A DNA stretch of 64,000 nucleotides from Actinospica robiniae DSM 44927 (GTDB lineage: Bacteria > Actinomycetota > Actinomycetes > Streptomycetales > Catenulisporaceae): NCBI RefSeq assembly GCF_000504285.1, contig NZ_KI632511.1, forward strand, positions 493,372 to 557,371, in the 5' to 3' direction. Below the pieces are notes generated by a model. That model was not told the DNA's origin, made no database searches, and saw only the letters and a list, made by a program, of their open reading frames with translations. Below are positions 1 to 8,829 of this stretch, one piece after another. Made by a program: the position numbers and the translations under genes. Every line of letters begins with the position of its first letter. Position 1 is the stretch's first letter.

Positions 1-409
1 CGGCCATGCCGCGGGACAGATCCTTGACCTTGGCCCGCGCGTCCAGGTCGAACTCTTCGAGCAGATCGCGATACCGCGCGCCGTCCCAGCGATCGTAGAA
101 GGGCCGAACCGCCCGTTCGACCTCGCTCAGCCGCCAGTCGCCCACCAGATACGTGTGGTCGAGCACCACGCCGACGTCCTGCCGCAGGCTGACCGGACCG
201 GGAACCGGATGTCCGAGCACCTCGATCTCGCCTTGGTCGAAGCGCTGCATCCCCAGCAGGCATCGGATGGTCGTGGTCTTGCCCGCCCCGTTGGCCCCTA
301 CCAGCCCCATGACATAGCCCTGCGGCAGCGAGAAGCCGACGTCCTGCAACCGGAACCGGCCCAGTGCGGCGTTCACGCCCCGCAGCGCGAACGCGAAGTC
401 CGAATCCAC
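1..409 (-). CDS. ABC-2 type transporter ATP-binding protein (C-terminus off the window)
   Basis: This is the first 136 codons of a cytoplasmic ABC ATPase that runs off the left edge. A Walker A motif GANGAGKT lies at residues 38-45, and an ABC signature-like LSRGM is the last thing visible. The usual Q-loop region reads VVLDHTYL. The start is the GTG at 409, just downstream of the GntR gene. A YtrA-type GntR regulator followed by this kind of ATPase is the known ytrAB/yhcF layout. There the ATPase works with a membrane subunit, often in the response to cell-wall-active compounds. The substrate cannot be read from this fragment. Confidence 0.85.
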   Translation of the reverse strand, partial: MDSDFAFALRGVNAALGRFRLQDVGFSLPQGYVMGLVGANGAGKTTTIRCLLGMQRFDQGEIEVLGHPVPGPVSLRQDVGVVLDHTYLVGDWRLSEVERAVRPFYDRWDGARYRDLLEEFDLDARAKVKDLSRGMA

Positions 410-448
410 GGTGAAACCTCATTCCCCTGGTGATGGTGGATGTGGTGC

Positions 449-838
449 TCAGATCGGTTCCTGCGCCTCGGTCATGATCAGCGTGTCCAGGATCTCGACG
501 AGGTCGTCGCGGCTGAGCCCGGCCGGCCGGGCCGCGTCCAGAGCAGCCTGCAGGGCCGCCTCGACGTGGCGCACACGCTGTTCCCTGACAAGCTCCGAAT
601 CCAGCGCCTGGACGAACGTGCCCTTGCCCGGGATGGTCGTGATGAAGCCCTCTGCGGCCAGCTCGGCGTACGCGCGAGTGGTGGTGATGACGCTGATCCG
701 CAGATCGCGCGCGAGCGCGCGGACCGAGGGCAAGACGTCGCCGCCCACGAGCTCGCCGGACAGGACGGCGGCGCCGATCTGGTCTTTGACCTGCTGATAG
801 AGCGGCGAATCAGAACTATTGGACAAGACGATCCGCAC
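449..838 (-). CDS. GntR family regulator, YtrA subfamily
   Basis: A 129-residue DNA-binding repressor. The N-terminal winged helix (residues 10-75, with PLYQQVKDQI, LPSVRALARDL and GKGTFV) is typical of GntR. The C-terminal part is only a short helical tail, which is the YtrA form lacking a ligand domain. I chose the GTG at 838 because AAGGGCGG lies about 5 nt upstream; in-frame codons further upstream are GTA, not starts. It precedes the ABC ATPase at 409 by 39 nt and is probably co-transcribed. Family members usually repress their own operon and are released by cell-envelope stress, which is inferred here. Confidence 0.85.
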   Translation of the reverse strand: MRIVLSNSSDSPLYQQVKDQIGAAVLSGELVGGDVLPSVRALARDLRISVITTTRAYAELAAEGFITTIPGKGTFVQALDSELVREQRVRHVEAALQAALDAARPAGLSRDDLVEILDTLIMTEAQEPI

Positions 839-871
839 AGCGCCGCCCTTCGTCTCGAACTGTACATGCTC

Positions 872-902
872 ACTATATACAGAAGGGACGGTAGGTGCAC
901 AA
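872..902 (-). promoter_or_regulatory. Candidate promoter of the GntR/ABC operon
   Basis: On the minus strand TTGTGC (902-897) and TATAGT (877-872) are 19 nt apart and sit about 34 nt before the GTG start at 838. The -10 lies in a small AT-rich patch reading TATATAGTGAGCATGTA, a plausible target for the YtrA-type regulator. This is a visual call only. Confidence 0.35.
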
Positions 903-1079
903 GCGGGGATGGCCGGCGGGCGCCTGGTGTCCTCGGGACGGGCGCGCGGTCGGGTTGAGCGTTTGGTGAGCTGAGAACACTGCTCCCCGAACGAATCAGA
1001 GCCCTTGCCGATCACTCTCGGCAAAGGCTCTGACCTGCATACTCCGCAGCGGACGAGACGGATCCGCGTCTACGCGGGG

Positions 1080-2117
1080 TCAGGATCCGTTCGGCACGGC
1101 CATGCGGAAGGCCGCCCAGGAATCCGCCATGCGCTGCGCCTGGTCCGGGGTGAAGCGGTCCATGCAGTTGTCGTCCACGTAGTCCATGTAGTTGTGCAGG
1201 TTGAACTGCGCGGGGCAGCCCTCGGCGGCCCAGGCCTCGGGCGGGGTGTCGTTGACGTAGTCGCCGGGGGTGGCGCAACCGTTCTCGAAGGTGTGGTAGA
1301 GCCCCAGCCAGTGGCCGACCTCGTGGACTGCGGTCTCACCCTCCATCGCTCCGCCCCGGGCGCCGGCTGTCGTGTCGTAGGCGACGACGATCCCGTCCTG
1401 GGCGAGGTTGTCGTCCGTGGGGAACGTCGCCTGGCCCAGCAGAGAATCCCCCGAGCTGAGCCGCGCCTGGTTGAAGTACACGTTCAGCGTGTTCATACCG
1501 CCGACGTGGTAGCGCTGCTTGGCCTCGCGCATCGCGTCGCCGTCGATGGGCGCCTCGAACAGGTCGGCGTCCGCGACGTACGGGTTGAAGGGGTTCCTGA
1601 ACTCGAACTTGAACGCGGTCGCGGCGCTCGGGCCGCCCCCGGCGAAGGCGCGGTTCAGGACATTGATCTGGCCGTTGATCTGGGACAGGGTCAGCTTGGT
1701 CGCTGGGTTGGCCGGATCCCAGATGTCGCGGACGTACACGGGAATCGTGATGGTGCCCGTGCCGAACGCGGCGTGCAGTTCGTTGGGGCGTCCCGGGATG
1801 GTCAGCGGGGGATAGAGTCCCGCACGCTGCTGCAGGCCCTGGAGCAGGGAGTCCTGCTGGGCGATCTCCTGCGCCGCGGTGGGGTCGTCGACGTCCCGGA
1901 TCGCCCCGGCGAATCCCATCCGCGGCGGCTCGATGCAGACGCCCGCCTGGCGTTCCTGGGGCGCCGGCGTCCGATCGCCGACCACGTTGCGGCTCGTCGT
2001 CGCCAGCGCCGGACTCGCCTCGGCCAGGGCCGCCCCCGCCAGTAGGGCCGTGGCGACCCCGGCCATCGCAATTCTCTGTGCAGCGCGCACGCGCGTCATT
2101 CCTCTCGGTGAAAGCAC
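1080..2117 (-). CDS. Secreted zinc metalloprotease, M43 (cytophagalysin) family
   Basis: A 345-residue exported protease. A signal peptide is visible (Arg-rich start, hydrophobic residues 15-31, AxA-like LAEASPALA). The zinc site is HEVGHWLGLYH at residues 265-275, the extended HExxHxxGxxH motif of metzincins. It is followed by the Met-turn MDYVDD at about 311 and a C-terminal helix DQAQRM, all typical of M43B. I use the GTG at 2117 because AGGGG lies about 9 nt upstream. The ATG at 2099 is an alternative, but its GAGAGG is only 2 nt away. The gene is monocistronic. The substrate is unknown. Confidence 0.88.
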   Translation of the reverse strand: MLSPRGMTRVRAAQRIAMAGVATALLAGAALAEASPALATTSRNVVGDRTPAPQERQAGVCIEPPRMGFAGAIRDVDDPTAAQEIAQQDSLLQGLQQRAGLYPPLTIPGRPNELHAAFGTGTITIPVYVRDIWDPANPATKLTLSQINGQINVLNRAFAGGGPSAATAFKFEFRNPFNPYVADADLFEAPIDGDAMREAKQRYHVGGMNTLNVYFNQARLSSGDSLLGQATFPTDDNLAQDGIVVAYDTTAGARGGAMEGETAVHEVGHWLGLYHTFENGCATPGDYVNDTPPEAWAAEGCPAQFNLHNYMDYVDDNCMDRFTPDQAQRMADSWAAFRMAVPNGS

Positions 2118-2435
2118 GACTCGAGCCCCTGGTGGCGCTCGTGGGCCCAGGATCGCCGCGTGCCTTCGCCGCGAGCGCCCACTCGGCAGCGGACACTCCG
2201 GTCAGTCACCCGCGTGGAATATGCGATTGCTTATATGACCGGGTCGTCGCGCGCGGACCGTCCGAGTCGCGGCGCAGCCGACGTCGAACGGGTGGGCGGG
2301 ACGGTCGGATCGGGCGGGGTATTCGAGGTATGACGAAGCCCGCCATCCCTCAACCGAGTGTCCGCGGCTCTGCCGGACCTGGTCTCGAAGATGTGCGGGC
2401 TCGGTTCTCGAGACGGCGGATCTCCACCTCTCGAC

Positions 2436-2478
2436 GCCACCCGTACCGCCGAGCGCTGTCCTTCGGCGGTACGGGTGG
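2436..2478 (-). terminator. Stem-loop terminator after the CBS gene
   Basis: A 16-bp perfect inverted repeat (2437-2452 with 2463-2478) with a 10-nt loop begins 12 nt past the stop of the CBS protein. There is no clear U-run, as is common in high-GC actinobacteria. Confidence 0.6.
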
Positions 2479-2489
2479 GCGCTCAGTCG

Positions 2490-2936
2490 CTACATGACGC
2501 AGATTCGCTCGACGAAGTCCGCGACCTGGTCATCGGGCAGGTGCCGGGCGATGTCCGCCTCGCTGATCATCCCGACCAGCTTCTTGTCCCTGACGACGGG
2601 CATCCGCCGGATCCGGTGGTTCGCCATCGCGGCCAGCACACTGCTGACCTCCTCATCCGCCTCGACCCAGCGCGGAGTGCCCTCGCACAGCTGGCCGGCC
2701 GTCACCGCCGCCGGGTCTCGGCCCATCGCGATGCACTTGACCACGATGTCGCGGTCGGTCACGATGCCGCACATCCGCCCGTCCTCGTCGCTCACGGGCA
2801 GCGCGCCGATGTCCATCTCGCGCATGACCTGCGCGACGCGGTCCAGGGTCTCCGCCGCCGAGATCCAGCGCGCGTCCTCGTGCATGATCTGCTCGGCCGT
2901 CTTGTGCATGAGCTGCTCTGCGGGTGCGGGTGTCAT
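2490..2936 (-). CDS. Two-CBS-domain protein, Hrp1-like
   Basis: 148 residues made almost entirely of two CBS domains (about 12-65 and 75-135). Diagnostic stretches are GALPVSDEDGRMCGIVTDRD and RIRRMPVVRDKKLVGMIS. The length and layout match Mycobacterium tuberculosis Hrp1 and its many actinobacterial homologues. Those are often dormancy- or redox-linked and may bind adenine nucleotides. The ATG at 2936 has GGAGG 6 nt upstream. No enzyme domain is attached, so it probably acts as a stand-alone sensor, and its partner is unknown. It is followed by a strong stem-loop, so it is likely a single-gene unit. Confidence 0.9.
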   Translation of the reverse strand: MTPAPAEQLMHKTAEQIMHEDARWISAAETLDRVAQVMREMDIGALPVSDEDGRMCGIVTDRDIVVKCIAMGRDPAAVTAGQLCEGTPRWVEADEEVSSVLAAMANHRIRRMPVVRDKKLVGMISEADIARHLPDDQVADFVERICVM

Positions 2937-3111
2937 ACGCGTCCTCCATAGGTTGGCGACTGCCTGCCGGACCCGCTCGACAGCGGGCGCGAACAGTCCA
3001 CATACTCGCGGCGCCCGCGCCGTGTCGCCCGGGAGACACGGCCATCCAGGTGAGCCCCTTCATTCGATGGACAGCCTCGGTACGTCGCCCGCGTACGGCA
3101 CACTAGAGATC

Positions 3112-3690
3112 GTGAGCAACGAGGTTGGGGACGACTCCGCGCAGAAGGCCGCCGAGGGTACGTCGGGGTGGCTGGTTCTGGTCTATCGCATCCCGTCGGA
3201 GCCGACGCGGCTGCGGGCGGCGGTGTGGCGGCGGTTGAAGGGGCTGGGGGCGGTCTACCTGCAGAACTCGGTGGCGGCGCTGCCGGCGGGGGCGGGGGCG
3301 GAGCGGGCCTTGCGCAAGCTGCGGCGGGAGATCCTGGAGATGGGCGGGACGGCTCAGCTGCTCTCGAGCGTGGCGCTCGCGGGGCAGTCGGATCTTCTCG
3401 CGGTCTTCCAGGCGGCGCGAGATGACGAGTACGAAGAGATCCTCGACAAGTGCCAGGACTTCCACGGGCAGCTGCAGAAGGAGTACGACGCCGAGCACTT
3501 CACCTACGCCGAGCTCGAGGAGAACGAGGAGGACCTCGTCAAGCTGCGCAACTGGCTGGCGAAGATCACCGAGCGGGACGTCTTCGGGGCGCCCAAGCGC
3601 GCGGCGACGCTCGAGGCGATCGCGTCGTGCGAGCAGGCGCTGGAGGAGTACGCGGCGCGGGTGTACGCGGAAGAGGCCGAGGGGCACTGA
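3112..3690 (+). CDS. ChrB N-terminal domain protein
   Basis: A 192-residue soluble protein with the Chromate resistance ChrB N-terminal fold: WLVLVYRIPSEPTRLR, then WRRLKGLGAVYLQNSVAALP. The second half is a charged, probably helical segment rich in Glu/Lys (EELEENEEDLVKLRNWLAK). In proteobacterial ChrB this domain belongs to a chromate-sensing regulator, and stand-alone actinobacterial copies have no settled function. I place the start at the GTG at 3112. The in-frame ATG at 3067 has no ribosome binding site. No chrA gene is nearby, so a chromate role is not supported by context. Confidence 0.72.
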   Translation: MSNEVGDDSAQKAAEGTSGWLVLVYRIPSEPTRLRAAVWRRLKGLGAVYLQNSVAALPAGAGAERALRKLRREILEMGGTAQLLSSVALAGQSDLLAVFQAARDDEYEEILDKCQDFHGQLQKEYDAEHFTYAELEENEEDLVKLRNWLAKITERDVFGAPKRAATLEAIASCEQALEEYAARVYAEEAEGH

Positions 3691-3731
3691 CGTGTCCCTC
3701 GGCCTCGGCCCGGCCTCACCCGCGTGGTCGG

Positions 3732-3944
3732 CTAGTGCTTCTTGCGCGCCCGCCAGAGAGTGATCGGGAGGATCAGCACCACGGCCAGCGGCATGATCCA
3801 CCAGGCCGGCACGCTGGTCTTCGACACTCCGTACGTCGCGGCGAGTGCGATGACGACGACCACTGCGACGCGCCAGTCATCGCCGATGACGAAGTCGTAC
3901 CAGAAGGCGCCGAACGCACGCAGGCGCTGGGTCAGTGTTCGCAT
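3732..3944 (-). CDS. Small membrane protein ending the iron operon
   Basis: 70 residues with two membrane segments (about 24-42 and 47-64) and a basic tail RARKKH. It begins one base after the stop of the FTR1-like gene, with GGAG 7 nt upstream of its ATG inside that gene. It is therefore the last gene of the five-gene iron unit. No family is recognised. Its position suggests an accessory subunit of the FTR1-like protein. Confidence 0.7.
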   Translation of the reverse strand: MRTLTQRLRAFGAFWYDFVIGDDWRVAVVVVIALAATYGVSKTSVPAWWIMPLAVVLILPITLWRARKKH

Positions 3945-3945
3945 C

Positions 3946-4725
3946 TCAGTGCTCCACGGTCTGCAGGGTGCGGGCGGGGGCGGCCGGACGCGGTGCGCTG
4001 CGGCGCAGCACGGCGACCAGGGCCAGGGCGTAGAGTGCGACGGCCGGGGCGATCACCAGCAGAGCCGCGTCGTTTCCGGGCCAGTGCGCGTCCGCGCCCT
4101 CGGCTCCCCAGAAGACGCCGAACGTGGTCAGCATGACCCCGACGACGAACTTCATGGTGTTCTCCGGCACGCGCGAGAGCGGGGCCTTGATCGCGAAGCC
4201 GACGACCACGACGAGGACGACGGCGATCACGGCGGCCAGCGCGGCGAGCGGGACGTCCTTGGCGTTGGCGCCGAAGGTCAGCACGATGAAGACGACTTCG
4301 AGCCCTTCGAGCAGCACTCCCTTGAAGGAGAGGGTGAAGGCGTACCAGTCCGGCACGTTGAAGCGCCGTCCGGAGGAGGCCTGCTGCGCGGCGGAGAGTT
4401 CGCGGGCGAAGATCGCGTCCTCGTCGTGCAGGTCCTTGTGGCCGCTGGCACGCAGGATGGCCTTCCGGAGCCACTGCAACCCGAAGACGAGCAGCAGCCC
4501 GCCGACGAGCAGGCGCAGCGCGCCGAGCGGGATCGCGGTGACGGCCGGGCCGAGCGCCGCGGTGATCACGGCGAGGGCGGCCAGGCCGGCGGCCACGCCG
4601 TAGCCCGCCGATTTCCAACTGCGGCGGGCCGTCCCGGCGGCGAGCACGATCGTCACCGCCTCGACCGCCTCCACCACGCAGGCCAGGAACACCGCGGCGA
4701 ACAGCGCGCCACCAGTGCCGGTCAT
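3946..4725 (-). CDS. FTR1-like (COG4280-type) membrane protein, putative metal/iron permease
   Basis: A 259-residue polytopic membrane protein with about seven helices. Two acidic motifs stand out: EAVEAVTIVLAAG in the first helix and LLEGLEVVFIVLTFG in the middle. They match the paired E-x-x-E (REGLE-like) motifs by which FTR1 permeases carry ferric iron. It overlaps the end of the ferric ABC ATPase gene by 4 nt (ATGA), with AGGAG 6 nt before the ATG, so the two are translationally coupled. No ferroxidase or periplasmic partner is nearby. The family is formally uncharacterised, and iron transport is inferred from motif plus operon. Confidence 0.7.
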   Translation of the reverse strand: MTGTGGALFAAVFLACVVEAVEAVTIVLAAGTARRSWKSAGYGVAAGLAALAVITAALGPAVTAIPLGALRLLVGGLLLVFGLQWLRKAILRASGHKDLHDEDAIFARELSAAQQASSGRRFNVPDWYAFTLSFKGVLLEGLEVVFIVLTFGANAKDVPLAALAAVIAVVLVVVVGFAIKAPLSRVPENTMKFVVGVMLTTFGVFWGAEGADAHWPGNDAALLVIAPAVALYALALVAVLRRSAPRPAAPARTLQTVEH

Positions 4726-5945
4726 GGGGTTGCTCCTTGCTTCATCGCGACGGGTTCTTCGCCCGCCATAACAGTCGTTAAATCTGTATTGTAACTGATC
4801 GCGTCTGCGTCGTTAAGGGGAAAGGCGATACAGCCGGAGGGGTCGAGCGAGACCTTCACTTGCACGCCCCGTGCATACGCGCTGGGGGAGAAGACCGCGG
4901 CGAGTGTGCCGTTGCCACAGGAGACGACGTGGTCGTAGCCCCTGCCGCGGTAGGCGACGTCGACCACGGTTCCCTCGATCTCACCCGCTGCCGCTCCTTC
5001 CGTCTCAGCGGTGCGCCGGCCGTCGCCCGCGAACCCGGTGGCAGCGGGGCGAACCAGCACACGTACGGGCTCGCCCGCGCGCAGGTCTCTCGATGCTCTG
5101 GCCCGCAGCCGCCAGCGTCCCCCTTCGACGAGGACGTACTCATCCGCGCCGGCACCTGCCGACGCGATTCCCTCGAGCTCGCCGCTCAGTCCGGTGAAGC
5201 GGGCCACGAAGGGGCTGGCCGGCTTGTGGTAGAGCGTCTCCGGGTCGGCCAGCTGGACCAGCCGGCCCTGGTCGAGCACGCCGATGACATCTGCCAGCGC
5301 GAAAGCCTCGGCCTGGTCGTGCGTGATGTAGACGGCCGTGGCACCCGACTCCCGGGTGAGCGTGGAGATCTCCACGCGCAGCCGCTCGCGCAGGTCGCTG
5401 TCGAGGTTGGAGAGCGGCTCGTCGAAGAGCAGCAGCCCGGGCCGGGCCACGATCGCGCGGGCGAGTGCGACGCGCTGCTGCTGTCCGCCGGACAGCTCGT
5501 GCGGGTAGCGCTCGGCGAGCCCGGCCAGGCCGACCCGTTCGAGCATCTCGAGCGAGCGGGCCCGGTTCTGATCCGCCGTCAGCTTCCGTCGGCGCAGGGC
5601 GTAGCCGACGTTGCCGGCCGCGGTCAGGTGCGGCCAGAGGGCGTAGTCCTGGAAGACCATCGCCAGATCCCGGGCCTCCGGGGGCAGGTGTTTACGCGGG
5701 CCGCTCACCAGCTGTTCGCCGATCCGGATCTCGCCCTCGTCCAGGCGCTCGATACCGGCCAGGGCGCGGATCAGCGTGGTCTTGCCGGAACCGGAGGGAC
5801 CGAGCAGGACGAGGAACCGCCCCGCCTCGACCTCCAGATCCACCCCGGCCAGGGCTCGCACCTGCCCGTAGCGCCGGCCCGCGCCGGTCAGCGCGACCCG
5901 GTGGCCGCCTTGTCCGAACCCGCGGCCGGGTTCCTCGGTTCTCAT
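4722..5945 (-). CDS. fbpC: Ferric iron ABC transporter ATP-binding protein
   Basis: A 407-residue cytoplasmic ATPase of the FbpC/PotA group. Walker A GPSGSGKTT is at residues 49-57, followed by a Q-loop in VFQDYALWPH, signature LSGGQQQR, Walker B LLFDEP and the H-loop THD. A C-terminal TOBE-like domain of about 120 residues follows. The ATG at 5945 overlaps the permease stop (ATGA), with AAGG about 7 nt upstream. It energises import with the fused permease and lipoprotein encoded upstream. Its last codons contain a possible regulatory palindrome at 4769-4780. Confidence 0.88.
   Translation of the reverse strand: MRTEEPGRGFGQGGHRVALTGAGRRYGQVRALAGVDLEVEAGRFLVLLGPSGSGKTTLIRALAGIERLDEGEIRIGEQLVSGPRKHLPPEARDLAMVFQDYALWPHLTAAGNVGYALRRRKLTADQNRARSLEMLERVGLAGLAERYPHELSGGQQQRVALARAIVARPGLLLFDEPLSNLDSDLRERLRVEISTLTRESGATAVYITHDQAEAFALADVIGVLDQGRLVQLADPETLYHKPASPFVARFTGLSGELEGIASAGAGADEYVLVEGGRWRLRARASRDLRAGEPVRVLVRPAATGFAGDGRRTAETEGAAAGEIEGTVVDVAYRGRGYDHVVSCGNGTLAAVFSPSAYARGVQVKVSLDPSGCIAFPLNDADAISYNTDLTTVMAGEEPVAMKQGATP
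4769..4780. promoter_or_regulatory. Palindromic box TAACAGTCGTTA inside the iron operon
   Basis: TAAC/GTTA half sites with a 4-nt spacer, located 44 nt before the FTR1-like gene inside the 3' end of the ATPase gene. On the other strand it reads TAACGACTGTTA, one base different from the box at 8830-8841 in front of the first gene of the operon. Confidence 0.4.
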
Positions 5946-7699
5946 GTCGTCCTTCCCAGTCGGCGCCAGCCGGCCGGAGCGGCCAGCTGGAAGATCCCCC
6001 ACAGCAGGCCGATCACGGCCAGTGCGGCGAGGACGGCGAGCACTTCCATCGCGGTGCCGCCGCCGTAGTCGTAGTTCGCCAGCGCTTTCTCCACCCCGAC
6101 CGAGACGGTCGGGTCGTTCGGCGGATACAGCAGTTGGGAGACCGGAAGCTCGAGCACGGTGGCGCCGAAGGTGAGCGACCACGCCGAGAGCAGCGGCCGC
6201 GCGAGCACCGGGATCATGACCCGCAGCCAGGATCCGGCCTCGGTCGAACCGTGCACGCGAGCCGCCTCCCGCAGCGTCTCCTGCACCTGGCCCACGCTGC
6301 CGAAGAGCACGCGGGAGGCGGGCGGCAGCGCCGTGGCGATGTAGCAGAGCACGAGCAGCGTGGTCGTCTCGTACAGGTGGATGCCGAGGTCGTTGGTCAG
6401 CGGGAGGTTGTAGGTGAAGATGTATCCGGCCGCGAACACGATGCCGGGCAGCGCCACCGCGGTGAGCAGGAGCAGGTCGAGCGCCCGGGCGGAGGAACGG
6501 CCGCGCCGGGAGGTCAGCAGGCGCGCGACGGTCAGCCCGAGCACGGCGGTGGCGGTGGCCGTGATCAGCGCCAGGCCGATCGAGTAGAGCAGTGGCTGGT
6601 AGAGCTCGGGCGAGGAAAGCACCTCCCGGTAGTTGGCCAGGCTGAACGCCGCGCCGCCCATCAGCGTGCCGAGCCCCTGGATGAGCGAGGCGGACACGGC
6701 CCCGAACGCGGGCACGCCCAGGCAGCCGAGGACCAGCACCGCCATGGCGGAGCAGACCCCTGCCGTGGCCGGGCGGGTCAGCTCGCGGCGACGGGCCGGG
6801 CGGGTGCGTCCGCCGAGCACGCGGTAGCTGCGTCCGCGCAGGGCCGCGTTCTGGGCCGCCAGCGCGAGCCCGGCCATCGCCAACAGGATCCAGCCGACCG
6901 CGGCGGCCACCGGGAACTGCACGGGGAAGTTGTCCACTGCGTTGTAGAGCTCGAAGGTGGCGACGGGGAAGTGGGCGTCGTTGGCCAGAGTGGAGGCGAC
7001 GCCGAAGTCGCTGATGGACTCGGCGAACACGATCGCCAGCGCGGACCAGATCGCCGGGGCCACCAGCGCGAGCACGATGCGGGCGGCCGCTGCGCGTCCG
7101 CCGCCGTGCACCCGCGCCGCGGACTCGAACTCCTCACCGAGGCCGCGCAGTGCGGCGGAGATCGCCAGGTAGGCGAACGGGATCCCCTTGGCCGTCAGGA
7201 CACTGATGACGCCGACCGGGCCGTAGAGCAGCGTGCGCGCGGCGCTGTCGGGCACGTGCAGCAGGTCGAGTACGCCCTGGGGCTCGAGTAGCCGTTCCCA
7301 GCCGAGGGCGATCAGGTACGACGGCGCGAGCAGGAGCGCGAACATGCTGCCGGACCAGAGCCTGCGGCCGGGCACGCGCGTGCGCTGGACCACCCACGCG
7401 ACGCCGAAGCCGATCGCCGCCGACGCGACGGCGGTGACCACGCCGACCAGCAGCGTGTCCCCGATGCCTTGGAGCATCGGGCCCTGGAACGCGGCGCCGA
7501 AGCTGGAGAGGGTGAGCCACTGCGGGCCCTGGTCGAAGAGCCGTGGGCTCACGGCGACGAGGAGGAACAGCAGGATCGGCAGCAGCAGGATCGCCGCCAC
7601 CAAGAGCCAGAACAGCGCGAAGGACGCGGTACGCACCCAGCCGGTCGCCGAACGGGCGCGTACCCGGACGGCGGCCGGCAGAGATGTGGACAGAGCCAT
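5942..7699 (-). CDS. fbpB: Ferric iron ABC transporter permease (two fused membrane domains)
   Basis: A 585-residue inner-membrane protein with about 12 helices. It consists of two tandem BPD_transp_1 domains, as in FbpB/SfuB ferric permeases. The EAA-type cytoplasmic loops that dock the ATPase are visible (around ESAARVHGGGRAAAARI and REAARVHGSTEAGSWLRV). It starts 15 nt after the binding-protein gene and overlaps the ATPase gene by 4 nt. No strong ribosome binding site is seen at the ATG at 7699. The fused layout and the partners give the function, and ferric iron rather than thiamine or another ligand is inferred from the operon. Confidence 0.87.
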   Translation of the reverse strand: MALSTSLPAAVRVRARSATGWVRTASFALFWLLVAAILLLPILLFLLVAVSPRLFDQGPQWLTLSSFGAAFQGPMLQGIGDTLLVGVVTAVASAAIGFGVAWVVQRTRVPGRRLWSGSMFALLLAPSYLIALGWERLLEPQGVLDLLHVPDSAARTLLYGPVGVISVLTAKGIPFAYLAISAALRGLGEEFESAARVHGGGRAAAARIVLALVAPAIWSALAIVFAESISDFGVASTLANDAHFPVATFELYNAVDNFPVQFPVAAAVGWILLAMAGLALAAQNAALRGRSYRVLGGRTRPARRRELTRPATAGVCSAMAVLVLGCLGVPAFGAVSASLIQGLGTLMGGAAFSLANYREVLSSPELYQPLLYSIGLALITATATAVLGLTVARLLTSRRGRSSARALDLLLLTAVALPGIVFAAGYIFTYNLPLTNDLGIHLYETTTLLVLCYIATALPPASRVLFGSVGQVQETLREAARVHGSTEAGSWLRVMIPVLARPLLSAWSLTFGATVLELPVSQLLYPPNDPTVSVGVEKALANYDYGGGTAMEVLAVLAALAVIGLLWGIFQLAAPAGWRRLGRTT

Positions 7700-7714
7700 G
7701 AGACGTCGGCCCGG

Positions 7715-8797
7715 CTACTTGATGGAGCTGTCGAAGAAGGTGTTGACCTGGTTCTCCAGCGGACCCCAGAAGTACGGGTCGATCTTCTGGTAGTTCGTCG
7801 GCATGGCGCCGAGCGCGCTGACCGGGTCGAGGCCGGGAACGATCGGCCAGTACAGCGAGTCTCCGGTCGGGTCGGCCGTCTGCATCACCTGCTGGCCGGC
7901 GGGGGAGAGGACGTACTGGATGAACTTCTCCGCCTCCTTCTGCTCGGTGGACGAAGCGGCCTTGTCGATGCCGATGGCGGCCGGCAGCAGCGTCGTGGTG
8001 CCCAGGTAGACGACCTTGGGGTCGAAGTTCGCGCTCTTCTTCGCCGTGGCGACCTCGCCGGCCGCCGCGGACGACTGGATCAGGCCGTAGTCGATCTGGC
8101 CGGTCTCGAGTGCATGCAGGGTGTCGCCGTTGGTCGGGTGGACCTGCAGGCCGTTCGCCTTGAGCTTGGTCAGGTAGGCCTCACCCGCCGCGATGCCGCC
8201 GGTCTGGCCGCCGAGCTCGTTCATCAGTCCGGCGATCAGCGGGAAGGTCGGTCCGGACTGGGACGGGTCGTTCATGCCGACCTTGCCCTTGTACTGCGCT
8301 CCGAGCAGGTCCTGCCACGTCGATGGCACGGCGGTGACCTTCGCGGCGTTGTAGACGAGTGCGGGTACGGCAGTCGTGCTGACGGGCGAGTACGAGTGGT
8401 TCGACGGCACCAGCGACTGGCCGGCTGTGGTCAGCGCGACGCCGGGGTCGTAGTCGAGCAGCTGCCCCTGCTTGTCGAGCGAGGCGAACGCGGTGTCGCC
8501 GTCCACCCACAGCAGGCCCCACTTCGGGTTGTTGCGCTCGGCGGCGATCTTGGCCAGCAACGGCCCGGTGCTGTCGTCGTCGAGGGAGACGGGTATACCG
8601 GTCGCCTTGGTGAACGCCTTCGTGACGGCCGAGTCATAGCCCTGAGCCGAGTAGACGACCAGCGGCACCGTTCCCGAGCCGCCGGCCGCGTTCGAGCCCG
8701 AGGTTGAGGCGGAGCTGCTGCAGCCGGCCAGGGCACCCAACAGCAGAGCACTGGCCAGCGCGCCGCCGACGGCCGCCCGTCGATCGCGTACGTTCAT
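7715..8797 (-). CDS. fbpA: Ferric iron ABC transporter substrate-binding lipoprotein
   Basis: 360 residues with a lipoprotein signal (lipobox LAGC, Cys26), so it is tethered outside the membrane. The rest is a class-II periplasmic binding fold beginning VPLVVYSAQGYDSAVTKAF, typical of the FbpA/FutA group. The ATG at 8797 is preferred because GGAG lies 6 nt upstream; the ATG one codon earlier would be too close. It is the first gene of the iron operon. The palindrome at 8830-8841 lies in its promoter region. The synergistic-anion and tyrosine ligands of FbpA were not verified. Confidence 0.83.
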   Translation of the reverse strand: MNVRDRRAAVGGALASALLLGALAGCSSSASTSGSNAAGGSGTVPLVVYSAQGYDSAVTKAFTKATGIPVSLDDDSTGPLLAKIAAERNNPKWGLLWVDGDTAFASLDKQGQLLDYDPGVALTTAGQSLVPSNHSYSPVSTTAVPALVYNAAKVTAVPSTWQDLLGAQYKGKVGMNDPSQSGPTFPLIAGLMNELGGQTGGIAAGEAYLTKLKANGLQVHPTNGDTLHALETGQIDYGLIQSSAAAGEVATAKKSANFDPKVVYLGTTTLLPAAIGIDKAASSTEQKEAEKFIQYVLSPAGQQVMQTADPTGDSLYWPIVPGLDPVSALGAMPTNYQKIDPYFWGPLENQVNTFFDSSIK

Positions 8798-8829
8798 CAT
8801 GATCTCCAACTGTGGTCACTGGTGCGATG

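Noticed and set aside
3112-3690. Chromate resistance operon
   Set aside because: Only a ChrB N-terminal-like protein is present, with no ChrA transporter, so a chromate function is not supported.
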